From Parazoarcus communis (GTDB taxonomy: Bacteria > Pseudomonadota > Gammaproteobacteria > Burkholderiales > Rhodocyclaceae), in assembly GCF_003111665.1 (NCBI RefSeq), contig NZ_CP022188.1, positions 2,852,001 through 2,916,000 of the forward strand: a DNA stretch of 64,000 nt, read 5' to 3'. Each line of letters begins with the position of its first letter. Within the stretch, counting starts at the first letter, position 1. Of the stretch, positions 28,193-38,905 are shown in pieces. The position numbers and the translations under genes were made by a program. Under the pieces are notes generated by a model. The model was not told the DNA's origin, made no database searches, and worked only from the letters and a program-made list of their open reading frames with translations.

Positions 28193-29326
28193 ATGAAGCG
28201 AGTAGGTCTGGTTGGCTGGCGTGGCATGGTCGGTTCCGTGCTGATGCAGCGCATGGTGGACGAGGGTGATTTCGCCCATATCGAACCCGTGTATTTTTCC
28301 ACCTCTGCGGCCGGGGGCAAGGCACCCGTTTTCGGCGGCAAGGAAGCGGCACTGCCGCTGCAGGACGCGATGAGCGTCGATGCGCTCAAGGCCTGCGACA
28401 TCATCATTACCTGCCAGGGCGGGGATTACACCAAGGAGGTGTTCCCGAAACTGCGTGCGTCCGGCTGGAGCGGCCACTGGATCGATGCCGCCAGCGCGCT
28501 GCGCATGGCCGACGATGCCGTGATCATCCTCGATCCGGTGAACATGCATGTGATCAAGGACGCCCTTGCCAAGGGCGGCCGCAACTGGATTGGCGGCAAC
28601 TGCACGGTCTCGCTGATGCTGATGGGCCTCGGTGGCCTGTTCCGCAACGATCTGGTCGAGTGGGTGTCCGCGATGACCTACCAGGCCGCCTCGGGTGCGG
28701 GTGCGCAGAACATGCGTGAGCTGATCGCGCAGATGGGCACCATCCATGCATCGGTGGCGGACCTGCTCGCCGACCCGGGCTCGGCAATCCTCGATATCGA
28801 TCGCAAGGTTGCGGAGACGATTCGTTCCGATGCTTTCCCGAAGAAGAATTTCCGCAACACGCCGCTGGCTGGCAGCCTGATTCCGTGGATCGATGTACCG
28901 GTCGAGCACGGCCAGTCGAAAGAGGAGTGGAAGGGCGGTGCCGAGTGCAACAAGATTCTCGGCAACCCCGCATTCCGCACCGATGGCAGCATCCCGATCG
29001 ACGGACTGTGCGTGCGTATCGGTGCAATGCGTTGTCACTCGCAGGCGCTGACCATCAAGCTGAAGAAGGATGTGCCGCTCGATGAGATCAGCGGGATCAT
29101 CGCCGGGGCCAACGAGTGGGTGAAGGTGGTGCCGAACGAGCGTGAGCTCTCCGAGCGCGACCTCACGCCGGCAGCGGTGACCGGCACCTTGTCCGTCCCG
29201 GTCGGGCGTTTGCACAAGATGGCAATGGGGCCGGAGTATCTTGGCGCGTTTACGGTCGGTGACCAGCTTCTCTGGGGGGCGGCCGAGCCGCTGCGTCGCA
29301 TGCTTCGCATTCTGCTTGAAGACTGA
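28193..29326 (+). CDS. asd: Aspartate-semialdehyde dehydrogenase
   Basis: NADPH-dependent reduction of aspartyl phosphate, the branch to Lys/diaminopimelate, Met and Thr. It shows the N-terminal [18 protein letters not shown] of the Gram-negative Asd class, the active-site Cys in GGNCTVSLM and the catalytic His region [12 protein letters not shown]. 377 aa (E. coli 367). The ATG at 28193 is chosen; GTG just before it (28190) is possible. It ends 193 nt before fimV. Confidence 0.96.
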   Translation: MKRVGLVGWRGMVGSVLMQRMVDEGDFAHIEPVYFSTSAAGGKAPVFGGKEAALPLQDAMSVDALKACDIIITCQGGDYTKEVFPKLRASGWSGHWIDAASALRMADDAVIILDPVNMHVIKDALAKGGRNWIGGNCTVSLMLMGLGGLFRNDLVEWVSAMTYQAASGAGAQNMRELIAQMGTIHASVADLLADPGSAILDIDRKVAETIRSDAFPKKNFRNTPLAGSLIPWIDVPVEHGQSKEEWKGGAECNKILGNPAFRTDGSIPIDGLCVRIGAMRCHSQALTIKLKKDVPLDEISGIIAGANEWVKVVPNERELSERDLTPAAVTGTLSVPVGRLHKMAMGPEYLGAFTVGDQLLWGAAEPLRRMLRILLED

Positions 29327-29519
29327 GGATGAACTGTGGCGGTCCGAATTGCCTGCATCAGGCCGAGCCGGGCCGCCCGTTCGGGTGGAAAGTTGCTTTC
29401 CCCTTTAGACATAATCAGTTGGTGCAGGTCCTTAATAAAAATGCTAGATTGCTAGCCCAAGTCCATGATGTATTGCCCTTTGCCGGCTTGGTGAAGGGGA
29501 GCGTGGTTTGAGGATAACT

Positions 29520-32500
29520 ATGAAAACGTCGATTAAGGCATCCCTGATCGCAGCTGCGATCGCCTCGTTTCCACTCGGTGGCTTTGCTGCCGGGCTTGGT
29601 CAGATCAATGTTTTCAGTGGCTTGGGTCAGCCCTTGCGGGCCGAAATCCAGATCAGCGCGACACCTCAGGAGTTGAGCTCTGTCACTGCAAAGGTGGCTT
29701 CGCCCGATGCCTTCAGGCAGGCCGGCATTCCTTATCCGGGATTCCTGTCCGGTATCCGGGTGTCGGTTGAACGCAGCGGTCAGCGCCAGGTGGTCAAGCT
29801 CAGCAGCGACCGCCCGATCAACGAGCCCTTTGTCGGGCTGCTGATCGACCTCGACTGGGCCTCGGGCCGCTTGTCGCGCGAATACACCTTCCTTCTCGAT
29901 CCGGTCGATATCGCCGCGCCCAAACCTGTGGCTGCGCGCATTGCCGCACCGGCCCCAGCGACCGCTCCGCGTCCGGCTCCCATGGCTGCGCCGCCTGCAC
30001 CCCGGCCCGCCGCTGTGGATCGCTACACCGTGCAGCGTGGCGACACGCTGCGCCGCATCGCGGAGGCGAACCGCCCCGACGGTGCCAATCTCGACCAGAT
30101 GCTGCTGGCCCTGTTCCGTGCCAACCCATCGGCGTTTGACGGTGACAACATCAACCGTTTGCGCGCCGGCGCCATCATGACGATGCCGTCCGCTGACGCG
30201 GTCCTGGGAGCCAGTCCTGCTGAGGCTCGCCGTGAGGTCGTGGCCCAGGCGGCCGACTTTGAGGCTTATCGCCAGCGCCTGGCGGGTACGGCGGTCGTGC
30301 GCGAGGCGGCTCCGGCTCCTGCCGAGCAGGCAAGCGCTGGCCGTATCGTGCCCAAGGTCGAGGATGCACGCACACCCGCTGTTGCGGGTGACAAGCTGCA
30401 GATCTCGAAAACCCAGGACGGCGAAGCCGGGATGGACAAGGCAGCGGTTGCCCGCCTGCATGCGCTCGAAGAAGAACTTGTTGCACGTGAAAAGGGCCTC
30501 GAAGAGGCCAACGCACGCCTTGCTCAGCTTGAGCAGAGCATCCGCGACCTGCAGAAATTGCTTGAACTGAAGAGCGGCACGCTGGCGCAGCTGCAGCCTG
30601 ACGCTGCAACACCCGGTGCTGCAACGGCAGGTGCTGCTGCAGTCGCTGGCGCTGCTGCGACCGCAGCGCCTGAGGCGGCTGCGGAGCCTGCCGCACCCGC
30701 AGTGACGGCGCCCGCAGAAGCGACGCCGGCAGCTCCGGCGGTGGAAGCCGCCGCGGTCGAGCCGCCCGCCGAGCCGGTTTCCCCGCCACAAGCTGAGCCT
30801 GCACCCGCGCCCGCTCCCGTGCCGCCGGCACCGGTGGCAGCAGCCCCTGAGGCCGAACCTGAACCCGACTTCATGCAGTCGTTGCTTGCCGATCCCGCCA
30901 TGCTCGCGGCCGGTGGTGGCGTACTTGCGCTCCTGCTCGGTTTTGCCGCCTACCGTTCCCGTCAGCGCAAGCAGGCGATGGAGGCGCTGGACAGCTCGGC
31001 GCTGATGAGCGAGTTTCCGCCTGACAGCAGCGCCGTATTCGGTGCGACGGGCGGTCAGAGCGTCGATACCGGCAACAGCAGCATCCTGCAGACCGACTTC
31101 AGTCAGTCTGGTCTGTCATCGATCGATGCGGATGAAGGTGTTGATCCGGTGGCTGAAGCAGACGTCTACATGGCCTATGGTCGTGATGCCCAGGCCGAGG
31201 AAATTCTCGAGGATGCACTCAAGGCGGATCCGAACCGTACGGCGATCTATCTCAAGTTGCTTGAGGTTTTCGCCCAGCGTCAGAGTCCGAAGCAGTTTGA
31301 AACCACGGCAAGCGAGCTTTACTCCCGCACCGGTGGCCAAGGCCCGGATTGGGAGAAGGCTGCGCAGATGGGGCGCAAGCTCGATCCAGATAACCCGCTA
31401 TACAGTGCAGGCCCGGCAGAGGGCGAGCGTACCGTGCCGCCAGCGACCGAGCTGCCTGCGGGGGGCATTCCGGTTTCTGCCGCAGCTGCTGTGACTGCTG
31501 CCGCTGCAACGGCGACGGCGACGGCTGCAGGTGCTGCCAGCGCGGCGAGGCTTCCGGAAGCGGAAGCCGACACCGAAGATGCGGCTGACGAACTCGGTCA
31601 GACCTTGTCCAGCCTCGACTTCACTACCTCGGTTCCGGTGGAACCGAGTCCTTCGCAGCTCAAGGCTACGTGGACCATGCCGGGCGACCTTGGGCAGATC
31701 GCCAGTGGCGATGCCGAAGCGCCTGAGCAGACGTCCGATGCCGGGGCTGAGCAGGACGAGCCGCTGTCGATCGATGTCGATGCCATCGATTTCGATCTGG
31801 GCGGCGATGTGGATGAGCCTGCCGCAGAAGCGGAAGACACGTCCCTGCCCGAGATCGATGCTGTTCTCGCTGATAGCGCACCGGACACCGATACAGCGCC
31901 GGATTCGGAGATGGATCTGGAGCTGGATGGCGACGAGTTCACGCTCGAGGTCGGTGGCGGTGAGCCTGCAGCGGAGGCGCCGGTGCCCGCATCGAATACG
32001 GCAACGGTTGTGGGCGATGATGTTGCGCTCGCTGCAGCCGATGAGCCCGCGCTTGAATTCGATCTGCCTGAACTGGGCAAATCGGCTGATGACAAGCAGG
32101 CCGCATTCGACATGAGCGCAACGGTGGTCCAGTCCGACGATGTCGATCCGGATGCCGACGATACCGTGATGGATCTCGAGAAGACCAGCTTCGATGCCGA
32201 TTTGCTGGACTTCGATTTTGATCTCGAGACGCCGGTTGGTGGCGACGCTGCGCCGGCAGAGCCTGCAGGCATGGACCTGACCAGCATCGATCTGGACCTC
32301 GAGCCGTCGGAAGATGAAGGGGGCGTGCCCGAGACTGCCGCCGGATCCGACGCGGCACCCGCGGCTGCGAAGGAGGATGAGGCCCCGGCGGCGCCGGCAG
32401 CTCCCGTCGAGCCCGAGGGTGAGATCAATCACGAGGTTGAGACCAAGCTCGAACTCGCCCGCGCATACGACGAGATGGGTGACAAGGAAGGCGCGCTCGA

Positions 32501-32579
32501 GTTGCTCAACGAGGTGCTCACCGAGGGTGGCCCCGCGCAGCAGGCGGCGGCGCGGACCCTGATCGAAAAACTGGGGTGA
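29520..32579 (+). CDS. fimV: FimV-like inner membrane peptidoglycan-binding protein
   Basis: Large modular protein needed for type IV pilus assembly and polar organisation in relatives. A signal peptide ends near GGFAA (about residue 24). The conserved FimV N-domain runs to about 130. A LysM domain (RYTVQRGDTLRRI) spans about 167-225. A coiled coil lies at 305-350, an Ala/Pro-rich linker follows, and one membrane segment sits near 460-479. The very acidic cytoplasmic part ends in a C-terminal TPR-like FimV domain (about 970-1019, AYDEMGDKEGALELLNEVL). 1019 aa. ATG 29520 follows GAGGATAACT. It lies upstream of truA, as in Pseudomonas. Confidence 0.9.
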   Translation: MKTSIKASLIAAAIASFPLGGFAAGLGQINVFSGLGQPLRAEIQISATPQELSSVTAKVASPDAFRQAGIPYPGFLSGIRVSVERSGQRQVVKLSSDRPINEPFVGLLIDLDWASGRLSREYTFLLDPVDIAAPKPVAARIAAPAPATAPRPAPMAAPPAPRPAAVDRYTVQRGDTLRRIAEANRPDGANLDQMLLALFRANPSAFDGDNINRLRAGAIMTMPSADAVLGASPAEARREVVAQAADFEAYRQRLAGTAVVREAAPAPAEQASAGRIVPKVEDARTPAVAGDKLQISKTQDGEAGMDKAAVARLHALEEELVAREKGLEEANARLAQLEQSIRDLQKLLELKSGTLAQLQPDAATPGAATAGAAAVAGAAATAAPEAAAEPAAPAVTAPAEATPAAPAVEAAAVEPPAEPVSPPQAEPAPAPAPVPPAPVAAAPEAEPEPDFMQSLLADPAMLAAGGGVLALLLGFAAYRSRQRKQAMEALDSSALMSEFPPDSSAVFGATGGQSVDTGNSSILQTDFSQSGLSSIDADEGVDPVAEADVYMAYGRDAQAEEILEDALKADPNRTAIYLKLLEVFAQRQSPKQFETTASELYSRTGGQGPDWEKAAQMGRKLDPDNPLYSAGPAEGERTVPPATELPAGGIPVSAAAAVTAAAATATATAAGAASAARLPEAEADTEDAADELGQTLSSLDFTTSVPVEPSPSQLKATWTMPGDLGQIASGDAEAPEQTSDAGAEQDEPLSIDVDAIDFDLGGDVDEPAAEAEDTSLPEIDAVLADSAPDTDTAPDSEMDLELDGDEFTLEVGGGEPAAEAPVPASNTATVVGDDVALAAADEPALEFDLPELGKSADDKQAAFDMSATVVQSDDVDPDADDTVMDLEKTSFDADLLDFDFDLETPVGGDAAPAEPAGMDLTSIDLDLEPSEDEGGVPETAAGSDAAPAAAKEDEAPAAPAAPVEPEGEINHEVETKLELARAYDEMGDKEGALELLNEVLTEGGPAQQAAARTLIEKLG

Positions 32580-32592
32580 TTCCCGTCAATGT

Positions 32593-32633
32593 CGCCGCCG
32601 TGGGGCGCAGGCCTCGCGGCGGCGTTTTCTTTT
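32593..32633 (+). terminator. Terminator after fimV
   Basis: A long GC-rich hairpin (cgccgccgtgggg with cctcgcggcggcg, including a G-T pair) followed by TTTTCTTTT. It ends 5 nt before the next ATG, so it may also act as an attenuator. Confidence 0.75.
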
Positions 32634-32637
32634 GAGC

Positions 32638-33231
32638 ATGCACGCGGGGCTGATCCTGTTGCTGTGGGTCGCGGGGGTTGCATCGGTGCAGCTCGCGAGT
32701 GGTGCGCTGCTGGCAGCGCTGGTGGCCGGCACGCTGTTGCTGGTGATCGTGTTTGCCCGCATGCGCGGCGTTCGGCTGATTCGTCGCGTACGAGTGCTGC
32801 TGCTGGCCATATTCGTTCTGTTTGCATGGTTTACGCCGGGGGAGGCGCTCGTGAGTGCTTTCCCGGTGCTCAGCCCGACGCGGGAAGGGCTGACGCTTGC
32901 ACTGGTTCATGCAGGGCGCTTGCTTGTGGTTGTATGCTGCGTGGCCTTGCTCCTCGAGCGCCTGTCACCTGACCGGCTGGTGAGCGGGTTATATGCCTTG
33001 TGCAGACCGGGAGCAGTGCTCGGCCTGTCGGCGCAGCGGGTTGCGCTGAGGCTTCTGCTGGTCCTGCGTTATGTCGATGATGCGCGCGGTGGACGTCATG
33101 AATGGAAGCAGTGGCTGTTGGCGACTGACGAGCCGGTGTCACCCGTCCATCTCGTACGTGAGCGTTTTGGGTCGGCAGACCTTGTCGTCCTTGTTCTGGT
33201 GGGTGGATTGTTGGGATGGTGGATGTGGTAA
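32638..33231 (+). CDS. EcfT/CbiQ-like membrane protein, orphan
   Basis: 197 aa with about five hydrophobic helices. The middle part (SPTREGLTLALVHAGRL, then LLLERLSPDRLVSGLY) follows the pattern of CbiQ/EcfT transmembrane components of energy-coupling-factor transporters. The Ala-Arg-Gly coupling motifs that dock ATPases are not obvious, and no ATPase or substrate-binding component is nearby. truA overlaps its last 16 bases, implying co-translation. The family call is tentative; the function is unknown. Confidence 0.6.
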   Translation: MHAGLILLLWVAGVASVQLASGALLAALVAGTLLLVIVFARMRGVRLIRRVRVLLLAIFVLFAWFTPGEALVSAFPVLSPTREGLTLALVHAGRLLVVVCCVALLLERLSPDRLVSGLYALCRPGAVLGLSAQRVALRLLLVLRYVDDARGGRHEWKQWLLATDEPVSPVHLVRERFGSADLVVLVLVGGLLGWWMW

Positions 33232-34022
33232 GGATTGCGCTCTGTATCGAGTACGCGGGCGATGCATTCGAAGGCTGGCAGAGCCAGCGTCATGGTCGGA
33301 CCGTGCAGGATGTTCTTGAAGCTGCAATCGAGCGAATTGCGGGTGAGTTCGTGCGTCTTCAGGTGGCAGGGCGCACCGATACGGGCGTGCATGCGACTGC
33401 GCAAGTCGCCCATTTCGACACCACCGCGCGACGTCCGGTCACGGCCTGGGTGCGCGGGGTCAATACCCATTTGCCGAGGACGGTCGTGGTGAAGTGGGCA
33501 GTCGAGGTCGACGACCGCTTTCATGCACGGTTTCTCGCCTACGAACGCGCCTACCGCTACATTCTCTACAACTCGCCGTCGCGGCCGGCGGTGATGGCGG
33601 GGAAAGTGGGCTGGTTTCATCCGCCGCTGGATGAGTCGCGCATGATCGAAGCCGCCAGCCTGCTGGTGGGCAAGCATGATTTCTCGGCCTTCCGGGCGTC
33701 CTGCTGCCAGTCGAAGACGCCAGTACGGGTGATGTACGATGCGCGCGTTACGCGTGCGGGTGATTATCTGGCCCTCGATTTCCGGGCCAATGGTTTCCTC
33801 CATCACATGGTTCGGAACCTGGTCGGTGCGCTGGTCTACATTGGCAAGGGACACTACCCGCCGGAATGGCTTGGTGAGGTGCTGGAGCGTGGCGACCGTT
33901 CGATTGCTGCGCCCACATTCGAGGCCGCCGGGCTCTACCTTTGCGGTGTGGCGTACCCTCCAGACTGGCCGCTGCCAGGGGATGGGCGTATCATCTCTCA
34001 GCCTCAGCTTCCCCTCCTCTGA
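33216..34022 (+). CDS. truA: tRNA pseudouridine(38-40) synthase
   Basis: Modifies U38-U40 in the anticodon arm of many tRNAs. The catalytic Asp is in AGRTDTGVHA. Other TruA blocks are IEYAGDAFEGWQSQ and FRANGFLHHMVRNLVGAL. 268 aa (E. coli 270). The start ATG at 33216 lies inside the 3' end of the preceding membrane-protein gene. trpF follows with no gap, starting the trp cluster. Confidence 0.95.
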   Translation: MVDVVRIALCIEYAGDAFEGWQSQRHGRTVQDVLEAAIERIAGEFVRLQVAGRTDTGVHATAQVAHFDTTARRPVTAWVRGVNTHLPRTVVVKWAVEVDDRFHARFLAYERAYRYILYNSPSRPAVMAGKVGWFHPPLDESRMIEAASLLVGKHDFSAFRASCCQSKTPVRVMYDARVTRAGDYLALDFRANGFLHHMVRNLVGALVYIGKGHYPPEWLGEVLERGDRSIAAPTFEAAGLYLCGVAYPPDWPLPGDGRIISQPQLPLL

Positions 34023-34646
34023 ATGTCACGTACCCGAATCAAGATCTGCGGCCTGACCCGGCCGCAGGATGTCCGCGCGGCGGTTGATGCCGGTGCCGAC
34101 GCCATCGGCTTCGTGTTCTATCCGCCCAGCCCGCGCCATGTCAGCTTCGATCAGGCGGCCGAGCTCGCGGCCTTGCTGCCGCCCTTTGTCACGGCCGTCG
34201 GCCTGTTCGTCAATCCCGATCCCGGATTCGTCGATGAGGCCCTGCGCCGCGTGCCCTTGCAGCTGCTACAGTTCCACGGCGACGAAGCCGAGGCGGACTG
34301 TGCCCGCTATGGCCGTCCATGGATCCGGGCTGCGAGAGTGCGGGCGGGGGTCGATCTGTTAGAATTCGCAGCTTGCCACCCCGGCGCCCGCGGTATTTTG
34401 CTCGACGCATTTGTCGAGGGTTATGGCGGGGGAGGCAAGACTTTCGATTGGTCCCTCATCCCCGCGGGACTCGACAGGCCTCTCATCCTTTCCGGCGGAC
34501 TCGATCCGGAAAACGTGCGTGAGGCGGTTCGTCGTGTGCGCCCCTGGGCGGTGGATGTGTCCAGTGGTGTTGAAGTGGCCAAGGGAATCAAGGACGCAGC
34601 CATGATGGCTGCGTTCATTGCCGGAGTTCGAGATGCAGATGGCTGA
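34023..34646 (+). CDS. trpF: Phosphoribosylanthranilate isomerase
   Basis: Converts phosphoribosylanthranilate to CdRP in tryptophan synthesis. TIM barrel with the catalytic Cys in KICGLT at the N-terminus and Asp in [13 protein letters not shown], plus the phosphate loop [10 protein letters not shown]. 207 aa, a free-standing enzyme as is usual outside enterics. It begins directly after the truA stop and overlaps the trpB start by 14 nt. Confidence 0.95.
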   Translation: MSRTRIKICGLTRPQDVRAAVDAGADAIGFVFYPPSPRHVSFDQAAELAALLPPFVTAVGLFVNPDPGFVDEALRRVPLQLLQFHGDEAEADCARYGRPWIRAARVRAGVDLLEFAACHPGARGILLDAFVEGYGGGGKTFDWSLIPAGLDRPLILSGGLDPENVREAVRRVRPWAVDVSSGVEVAKGIKDAAMMAAFIAGVRDADG

Positions 34647-35847
34647 CATGCAGTACCAGTTTCCGGATGAGAAGGGCCACTTCGGTCCGTACGGCGGCGT
34701 CTTTGTCGCAGAGACGCTCATGCCCGCGCTCGAAGAGTTGCGTCTGGCGTACGCCGAATGTATGGCCGATCCGGCTTTCATCGCCGAGTTCGAGCACGAT
34801 CTGAAGCACTACGTCGGGCGCCCAAGCCCGATTTACCATGCCAAGCGCTGGTCGGACCTGCTCGGCGGCGCGCAGATCTACCTGAAGCGCGAAGACCTCA
34901 ATCACACCGGTGCCCACAAGGTGAACAACTGCATCGGCCAGGCGATGGTGGCCCGGCGCATGGGCAAGCCGCGCGTGATCGCAGAAACCGGTGCCGGACA
35001 GCACGGCGTGGCAACGGCAACGGTTGCGGCGCGCTACGGCATGGAGTGCGTGGTCTACATGGGCTCGGAAGACGTCAAGCGCCAGGCGGCCAACGTCTAT
35101 CGCATGAAGCTCCTCGGTGCGACCGTGGTTCCCGTCGAGTCGGGCTCCAAGACGCTCAAGGATGCGCTGAACGAGGCCATGCGCGACTGGGTGACCAACA
35201 TCGCCAACACCTTCTACATCATTGGTACGGTTGCGGGGCCGCATCCCTATCCGATGATGGTGCGGGACTTCCAGACCGTCATCGGCAAGGAATGCCTGGT
35301 GCAGATGCCGGAAGCGGCCGGGCGCCAGCCTGATTACGTGATTGCCTGCGTCGGTGGCGGCTCCAACGCCATGGGCATCTTCCATCCCTACATTGGTGTC
35401 GAGGGCGTGCGCCTGATCGGCGTCGAAGCGGCAGGCGATGGGATCGAGACCGGGCGTCACGCCGCACCGCTGACCGCCAACGTCAAGCCTGGCGTGCTGC
35501 ACGGCAACCGCACCTATCTGATGCAGGATGAGGACGGCCAGATCACCGAGACGCATTCGATTTCCGCCGGTCTCGACTACCCCGGCGTCGGCCCAGAACA
35601 TGCGTGGCTGAAGGATTCTTCACGTGCCGAGTATGTCGCGGTGACGGACAGCGAGGCGCTTCAGGCCTTCCACGATCTGTGCCGCTTCGAAGGCATCATC
35701 CCGGCGCTCGAGTCCTCGCATGCCCTTGCGCATGCGGCAAAGCTCGCAGCGACCTTGCCCAGGGACAAGGTTCTGCTCGTGAACCTTTCCGGACGTGGCG
35801 ACAAGGACATGCACACGGTTGCCGAGCGTTCGGGAATCCAGTTCTAA
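34633..35847 (+). CDS. trpB: Tryptophan synthase beta chain
   Basis: PLP enzyme joining indole and serine. The PLP lysine is in [24 protein letters not shown] and the phosphate-binding [10 protein letters not shown] are intact. ATG 34633 lies 6 nt after GGAG and gives 404 aa; ATG 34639 is an alternative. It overlaps trpF. A 9-bp hairpin follows before trpA. Confidence 0.97.
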   Translation: MQMADMQYQFPDEKGHFGPYGGVFVAETLMPALEELRLAYAECMADPAFIAEFEHDLKHYVGRPSPIYHAKRWSDLLGGAQIYLKREDLNHTGAHKVNNCIGQAMVARRMGKPRVIAETGAGQHGVATATVAARYGMECVVYMGSEDVKRQAANVYRMKLLGATVVPVESGSKTLKDALNEAMRDWVTNIANTFYIIGTVAGPHPYPMMVRDFQTVIGKECLVQMPEAAGRQPDYVIACVGGGSNAMGIFHPYIGVEGVRLIGVEAAGDGIETGRHAAPLTANVKPGVLHGNRTYLMQDEDGQITETHSISAGLDYPGVGPEHAWLKDSSRAEYVAVTDSEALQAFHDLCRFEGIIPALESSHALAHAAKLAATLPRDKVLLVNLSGRGDKDMHTVAERSGIQF

Positions 35848-35852
35848 CCCGC

Positions 35853-35875
35853 TGCGGACCGCCCTGCGGTCCGCA
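35853..35875 (+). other. Hairpin between trpB and trpA
   Basis: A perfect 9-bp stem tgcggaccg / cggtccgca with a 5-nt loop and no T run. It lies in the 43-nt gap within the operon and ends 15 nt before the trpA ATG. It may mark an RNA processing or stability site; it is not a standard terminator. Confidence 0.5.
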
Positions 35876-35890
35876 TTGCCGGACTTAATC

Positions 35891-36706
35891 ATGTCGAAAA
35901 TCCAGACCACCTTTCAGCGTTTGCAGGCCGAGGGCCGCAAGGCGTTGATTCCTTTCATCACTGCGGGCGACCCGGACGGCGAACTCACTGTTCCGCTGAT
36001 GCATGCGATGGTTGCCGGCGGCGCCGACATCATCGAGCTTGGCGTCCCGTTCTCCGACCCGATGGCCGACGGTCCGACCATTCAGCGCGCTTCCGAACGT
36101 GCGCTGGCAGCAGGCATGACCCTGCGCAAGGTGCTTGCGATCGTGCGTGCCTTCCGCGCAGAGGATCAGACGACGCCGGTCGTGCTGATGGGTTATGCCA
36201 ATCCGATCGAGGCGATGGGCGAGGATACCTTCATCGCAGTCGCCAGCGAAGCCGGGGTCGATGGCGTGCTGGTGGTGGACTATCCGCCCGAAGAATGCAC
36301 CCGCTTTGCTGCGCTGTCCAAGGCCGCCGGGCTCGATCCGATCTTCCTGCTGGCACCGACGTCGTCGGAGCAGCGCTTCCGCGATGTCGCCGAAGCCGGC
36401 AGTGGCTATATCTACTACGTGTCGCTTAAGGGCGTGACGGGGTCGGGGAACCTCGACTTCGACGAGGTGGCACGGCGCATTCCGCAGATCCGCGCCGCAG
36501 TGGGCATGCCTGTTGGTGTCGGTTTTGGCATCCGTGATGCCGAGAGCGCAAAACGCATTGGTGAAGTGGCCGATGCGGTGGTGATCGGCAGTCGCATCAT
36601 CGAAGAGATCGAACGCAGTCCCCGCGACGCGGTGGTGTCCAATGTATCCGCCTTCATCCGCGGCATTCGTGCCGCACTGGATGAGATTGCAGGAGCCAAA
36701 CAATGA
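35891..36706 (+). CDS. trpA: Tryptophan synthase alpha chain
   Basis: Cleaves indole-glycerol phosphate to indole, channelled to TrpB. The catalytic Glu is in [16 protein letters not shown] and Asp in VVDYPPEE; the phosphate-binding GFGIRDAE follows. 271 aa (E. coli 268). ATG 35891 begins [11 protein letters not shown] as in homologues. Its stop overlaps the accD start (ATGA). Confidence 0.97.
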   Translation: MSKIQTTFQRLQAEGRKALIPFITAGDPDGELTVPLMHAMVAGGADIIELGVPFSDPMADGPTIQRASERALAAGMTLRKVLAIVRAFRAEDQTTPVVLMGYANPIEAMGEDTFIAVASEAGVDGVLVVDYPPEECTRFAALSKAAGLDPIFLLAPTSSEQRFRDVAEAGSGYIYYVSLKGVTGSGNLDFDEVARRIPQIRAAVGMPVGVGFGIRDAESAKRIGEVADAVVIGSRIIEEIERSPRDAVVSNVSAFIRGIRAALDEIAGAKQ

Positions 36707-37575
36707 GCTGGTTGCAGAAACTGCTGCCGCCCAAGATCAAACGCAATGATCCGGGCGCACGAAACAAATCGATTCCGGAAGGGCTGTGGAGCAAGTGCCC
36801 GGCCTGTGAGGCGGTGCTCTATCGCTCCGATCTCGAAAGCAACATGAGCGTCTGTCCCAAGTGCGGCCACCATCAGCGTGTCCGTGCGCGCACGCGTCTC
36901 GACCAGTTGCTTGATCCGGAAGGCCGGCACGAGATCGGTGCCGAAGTGATTCCGGTCGATCCGCTCAAGTTCAAGGACTCCCGCAAGTACCCCGAGCGCC
37001 TGTCTACCGCCGCGGCCGATACCGGCGAAGCTGACGCAATGGTGGTGATGCAGGGTGCGATTCTTACCGTGCCTGTGGTCGTTGCCTGCTTCGAGTTCGA
37101 ATTTCTCGGCGGTTCGATGGGATCGGTGGTCGGGGAGCGTTTCGTGCGCGGTGCAAAGGCTGCACTCGAGCAGCGCATCCCGTTCATCTGCATTACCGCA
37201 ACCGGCGGCGCGCGCATGCAGGAAGGGCTGTTCTCGCTGATGCAGATGGCGAAGACGACGGCCGTCATTACCCAGCTGGCGCAACGCAAGCTGCCCTTCA
37301 TCTCCCTGCTGACCGATCCGACCATGGGCGGCGTCTCGGCGAGCTTTGCCTTCATGGGCGATGTGGTGATCGCCGAGCCCGGTGCGCTGATTGGCTTTGC
37401 AGGCCCACGCGTCATTGAGCAGACCGTGCGCGAGACCCTGCCGGACGGCTTCCAGCGCTCCGAGTTTCTGCTTGAGAAGGGTGCGATCGACATGATTGTC
37501 GATCGTCGCGAACTGCGTCAGCGCATTGCCGAAATTCTTGCGCTGCTCAGCCGACAGCCCGCCGTCCATGCCTGA
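36703..37575 (+). CDS. accD: Acetyl-CoA carboxylase carboxyltransferase beta subunit
   Basis: Beta subunit of the carboxyltransferase that makes malonyl-CoA for fatty acid synthesis. An N-terminal zinc ribbon has the CPAC and CPKC pairs (residues about 32-57), followed by a crotonase-fold carboxyltransferase domain with [11 protein letters not shown] and [12 protein letters not shown]. 290 aa. It overlaps trpA by 4 nt and folC by 8 nt. The trpA-accD-folC order is conserved in many proteobacteria. Confidence 0.97.
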   Translation: MSWLQKLLPPKIKRNDPGARNKSIPEGLWSKCPACEAVLYRSDLESNMSVCPKCGHHQRVRARTRLDQLLDPEGRHEIGAEVIPVDPLKFKDSRKYPERLSTAAADTGEADAMVVMQGAILTVPVVVACFEFEFLGGSMGSVVGERFVRGAKAALEQRIPFICITATGGARMQEGLFSLMQMAKTTAVITQLAQRKLPFISLLTDPTMGGVSASFAFMGDVVIAEPGALIGFAGPRVIEQTVRETLPDGFQRSEFLLEKGAIDMIVDRRELRQRIAEILALLSRQPAVHA

Positions 37576-38893
37576 TCTGCAGGAAGTGAGCGGCGCGATG
37601 CCGAATACGGTCGACAAGTGGCTCGCGCTGCTCGAATCACGTCACACCCAGACCATCCAGCTCGGACTCGAGCGGGTGGGCGCGGTGCGTGCGGCGCTCG
37701 GCCCGGACCCCGAGGGCCTCGTGGTGATCACGGTCGGCGGTACCAATGGCAAGGGCTCGACATGCGCGATGCTCGAGTCCATTCTGCTCGCCGAAGGCTA
37801 TCGGGTCGGCTGCTACACCTCGCCCCACCTGTTGCGCTACAACGAGCGGGTGCGCATTGATGGCAAGGATGTCGAAGATGCCGCGCTGGTCGCGGCCTTC
37901 GATGCCGTGGAGCACGCGCGGGGCAACACCCCGCTGACCTATTTCGAGCATGGCACGCTGGCCGCGTGGGAAGTGTTCCGCACGCAAGGGCTCGACGTCG
38001 TCATTCTAGAAGTCGGGCTCGGTGGCCGCCTGGACGCGGTCAACGTGTTCGACTCAGACTGCGCGATCGTTACCGGGGTGGCCATGGATCACATGGATTA
38101 CCTGGGTGACACCCGTGAAGCGATCGGCTTTGAGAAGGCGGGCATCTTTCGCGCCGGACGGCCGGCCGTGTTCGGCGATCCGCAGCCGCCGCAGTCGCTG
38201 CTTGATCACGCGGCAGCGATCGGTACGCAGTTGTGGATCAGCGGGCGCGATTTCGGGTTCGGCGGTGATCGTCAGCAGTGGGGTTACTGGCGCTATGCAG
38301 CGCCACAGGCCAGCGGTGCGCTGACCAAGCGCGGCGGGCTGGCCTATCCGTCCCTGCGCGGCGCCAATCAGCTGCTCAACGCTGCAGCGGTCATGACCGC
38401 ACTCGACACCCTGCGTGATCGTATCCCGGTGTCGATGCAGGCCGTTCGCGAAGGGTTGATGCTGGTCGAAGTGCCGGGCCGCTTCCAGGTGCTTGCCGGG
38501 CGGCCCACGGTCGTCCTCGACGTTGCGCACAATCCGCAGGCGGCCGGCGTACTGTCCGAGAATCTTGCGGGCATGAGCTTCCACCCAGAAACGGCTGCAG
38601 TGCTGGGCATGTTCGGCGACAAGGATGTCGAAGGCGTCGTTGCACGACTGCGAGACCGCGTGGACCACTGGTTTCTGGCCGATCTGCCGGGCCCGCGTGG
38701 ACTGTCTGCGGACGAGCTTGCGCTGCGTGTGCGCGCGGCAGAGGCGAAGGGCGACATTCAATGTTTCAAAACGCCTGCCGAGGCATTTTCCGCAGCGCGG
38801 AAAAGTGTTGAGGAGGGTGATAGAATCGTAGTCTTTGGTTCATTCCTGACAGTGGCCGATGTCCTGGCAACGATTCGTGCTGAGCGGCACTGA
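37568..38893 (+). CDS. folC: Bifunctional folylpolyglutamate / dihydrofolate synthase
   Basis: Mur-ligase-family ATP-dependent addition of glutamate to dihydropteroate and folates. The P-loop is [11 protein letters not shown], followed by [26 protein letters not shown] and the C-terminal DVAHNPQAA. 441 aa from the ATG at 37568, which overlaps accD; an alternative ATG at 37598 would shorten it by 10. The next gene begins 12 nt downstream. Confidence 0.94.
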   Translation: MPDLQEVSGAMPNTVDKWLALLESRHTQTIQLGLERVGAVRAALGPDPEGLVVITVGGTNGKGSTCAMLESILLAEGYRVGCYTSPHLLRYNERVRIDGKDVEDAALVAAFDAVEHARGNTPLTYFEHGTLAAWEVFRTQGLDVVILEVGLGGRLDAVNVFDSDCAIVTGVAMDHMDYLGDTREAIGFEKAGIFRAGRPAVFGDPQPPQSLLDHAAAIGTQLWISGRDFGFGGDRQQWGYWRYAAPQASGALTKRGGLAYPSLRGANQLLNAAAVMTALDTLRDRIPVSMQAVREGLMLVEVPGRFQVLAGRPTVVLDVAHNPQAAGVLSENLAGMSFHPETAAVLGMFGDKDVEGVVARLRDRVDHWFLADLPGPRGLSADELALRVRAAEAKGDIQCFKTPAEAFSAARKSVEEGDRIVVFGSFLTVADVLATIRAERH

Positions 38894-38905
38894 AGAGGTT
38901 TTCCG

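Noticed and set aside
24919..29215. Two long minus-strand frames (774 and 748 codons) opposite leuCDB and asd
   Set aside because: They are opposite unmistakable enzymes, with low-complexity composition and no domain. Codon bias of the plus strand explains them.
29329..29511. 60-codon frame between asd and fimV
   Set aside because: No ribosome-binding site, no recognisable domain, and it overlaps the likely fimV promoter region.
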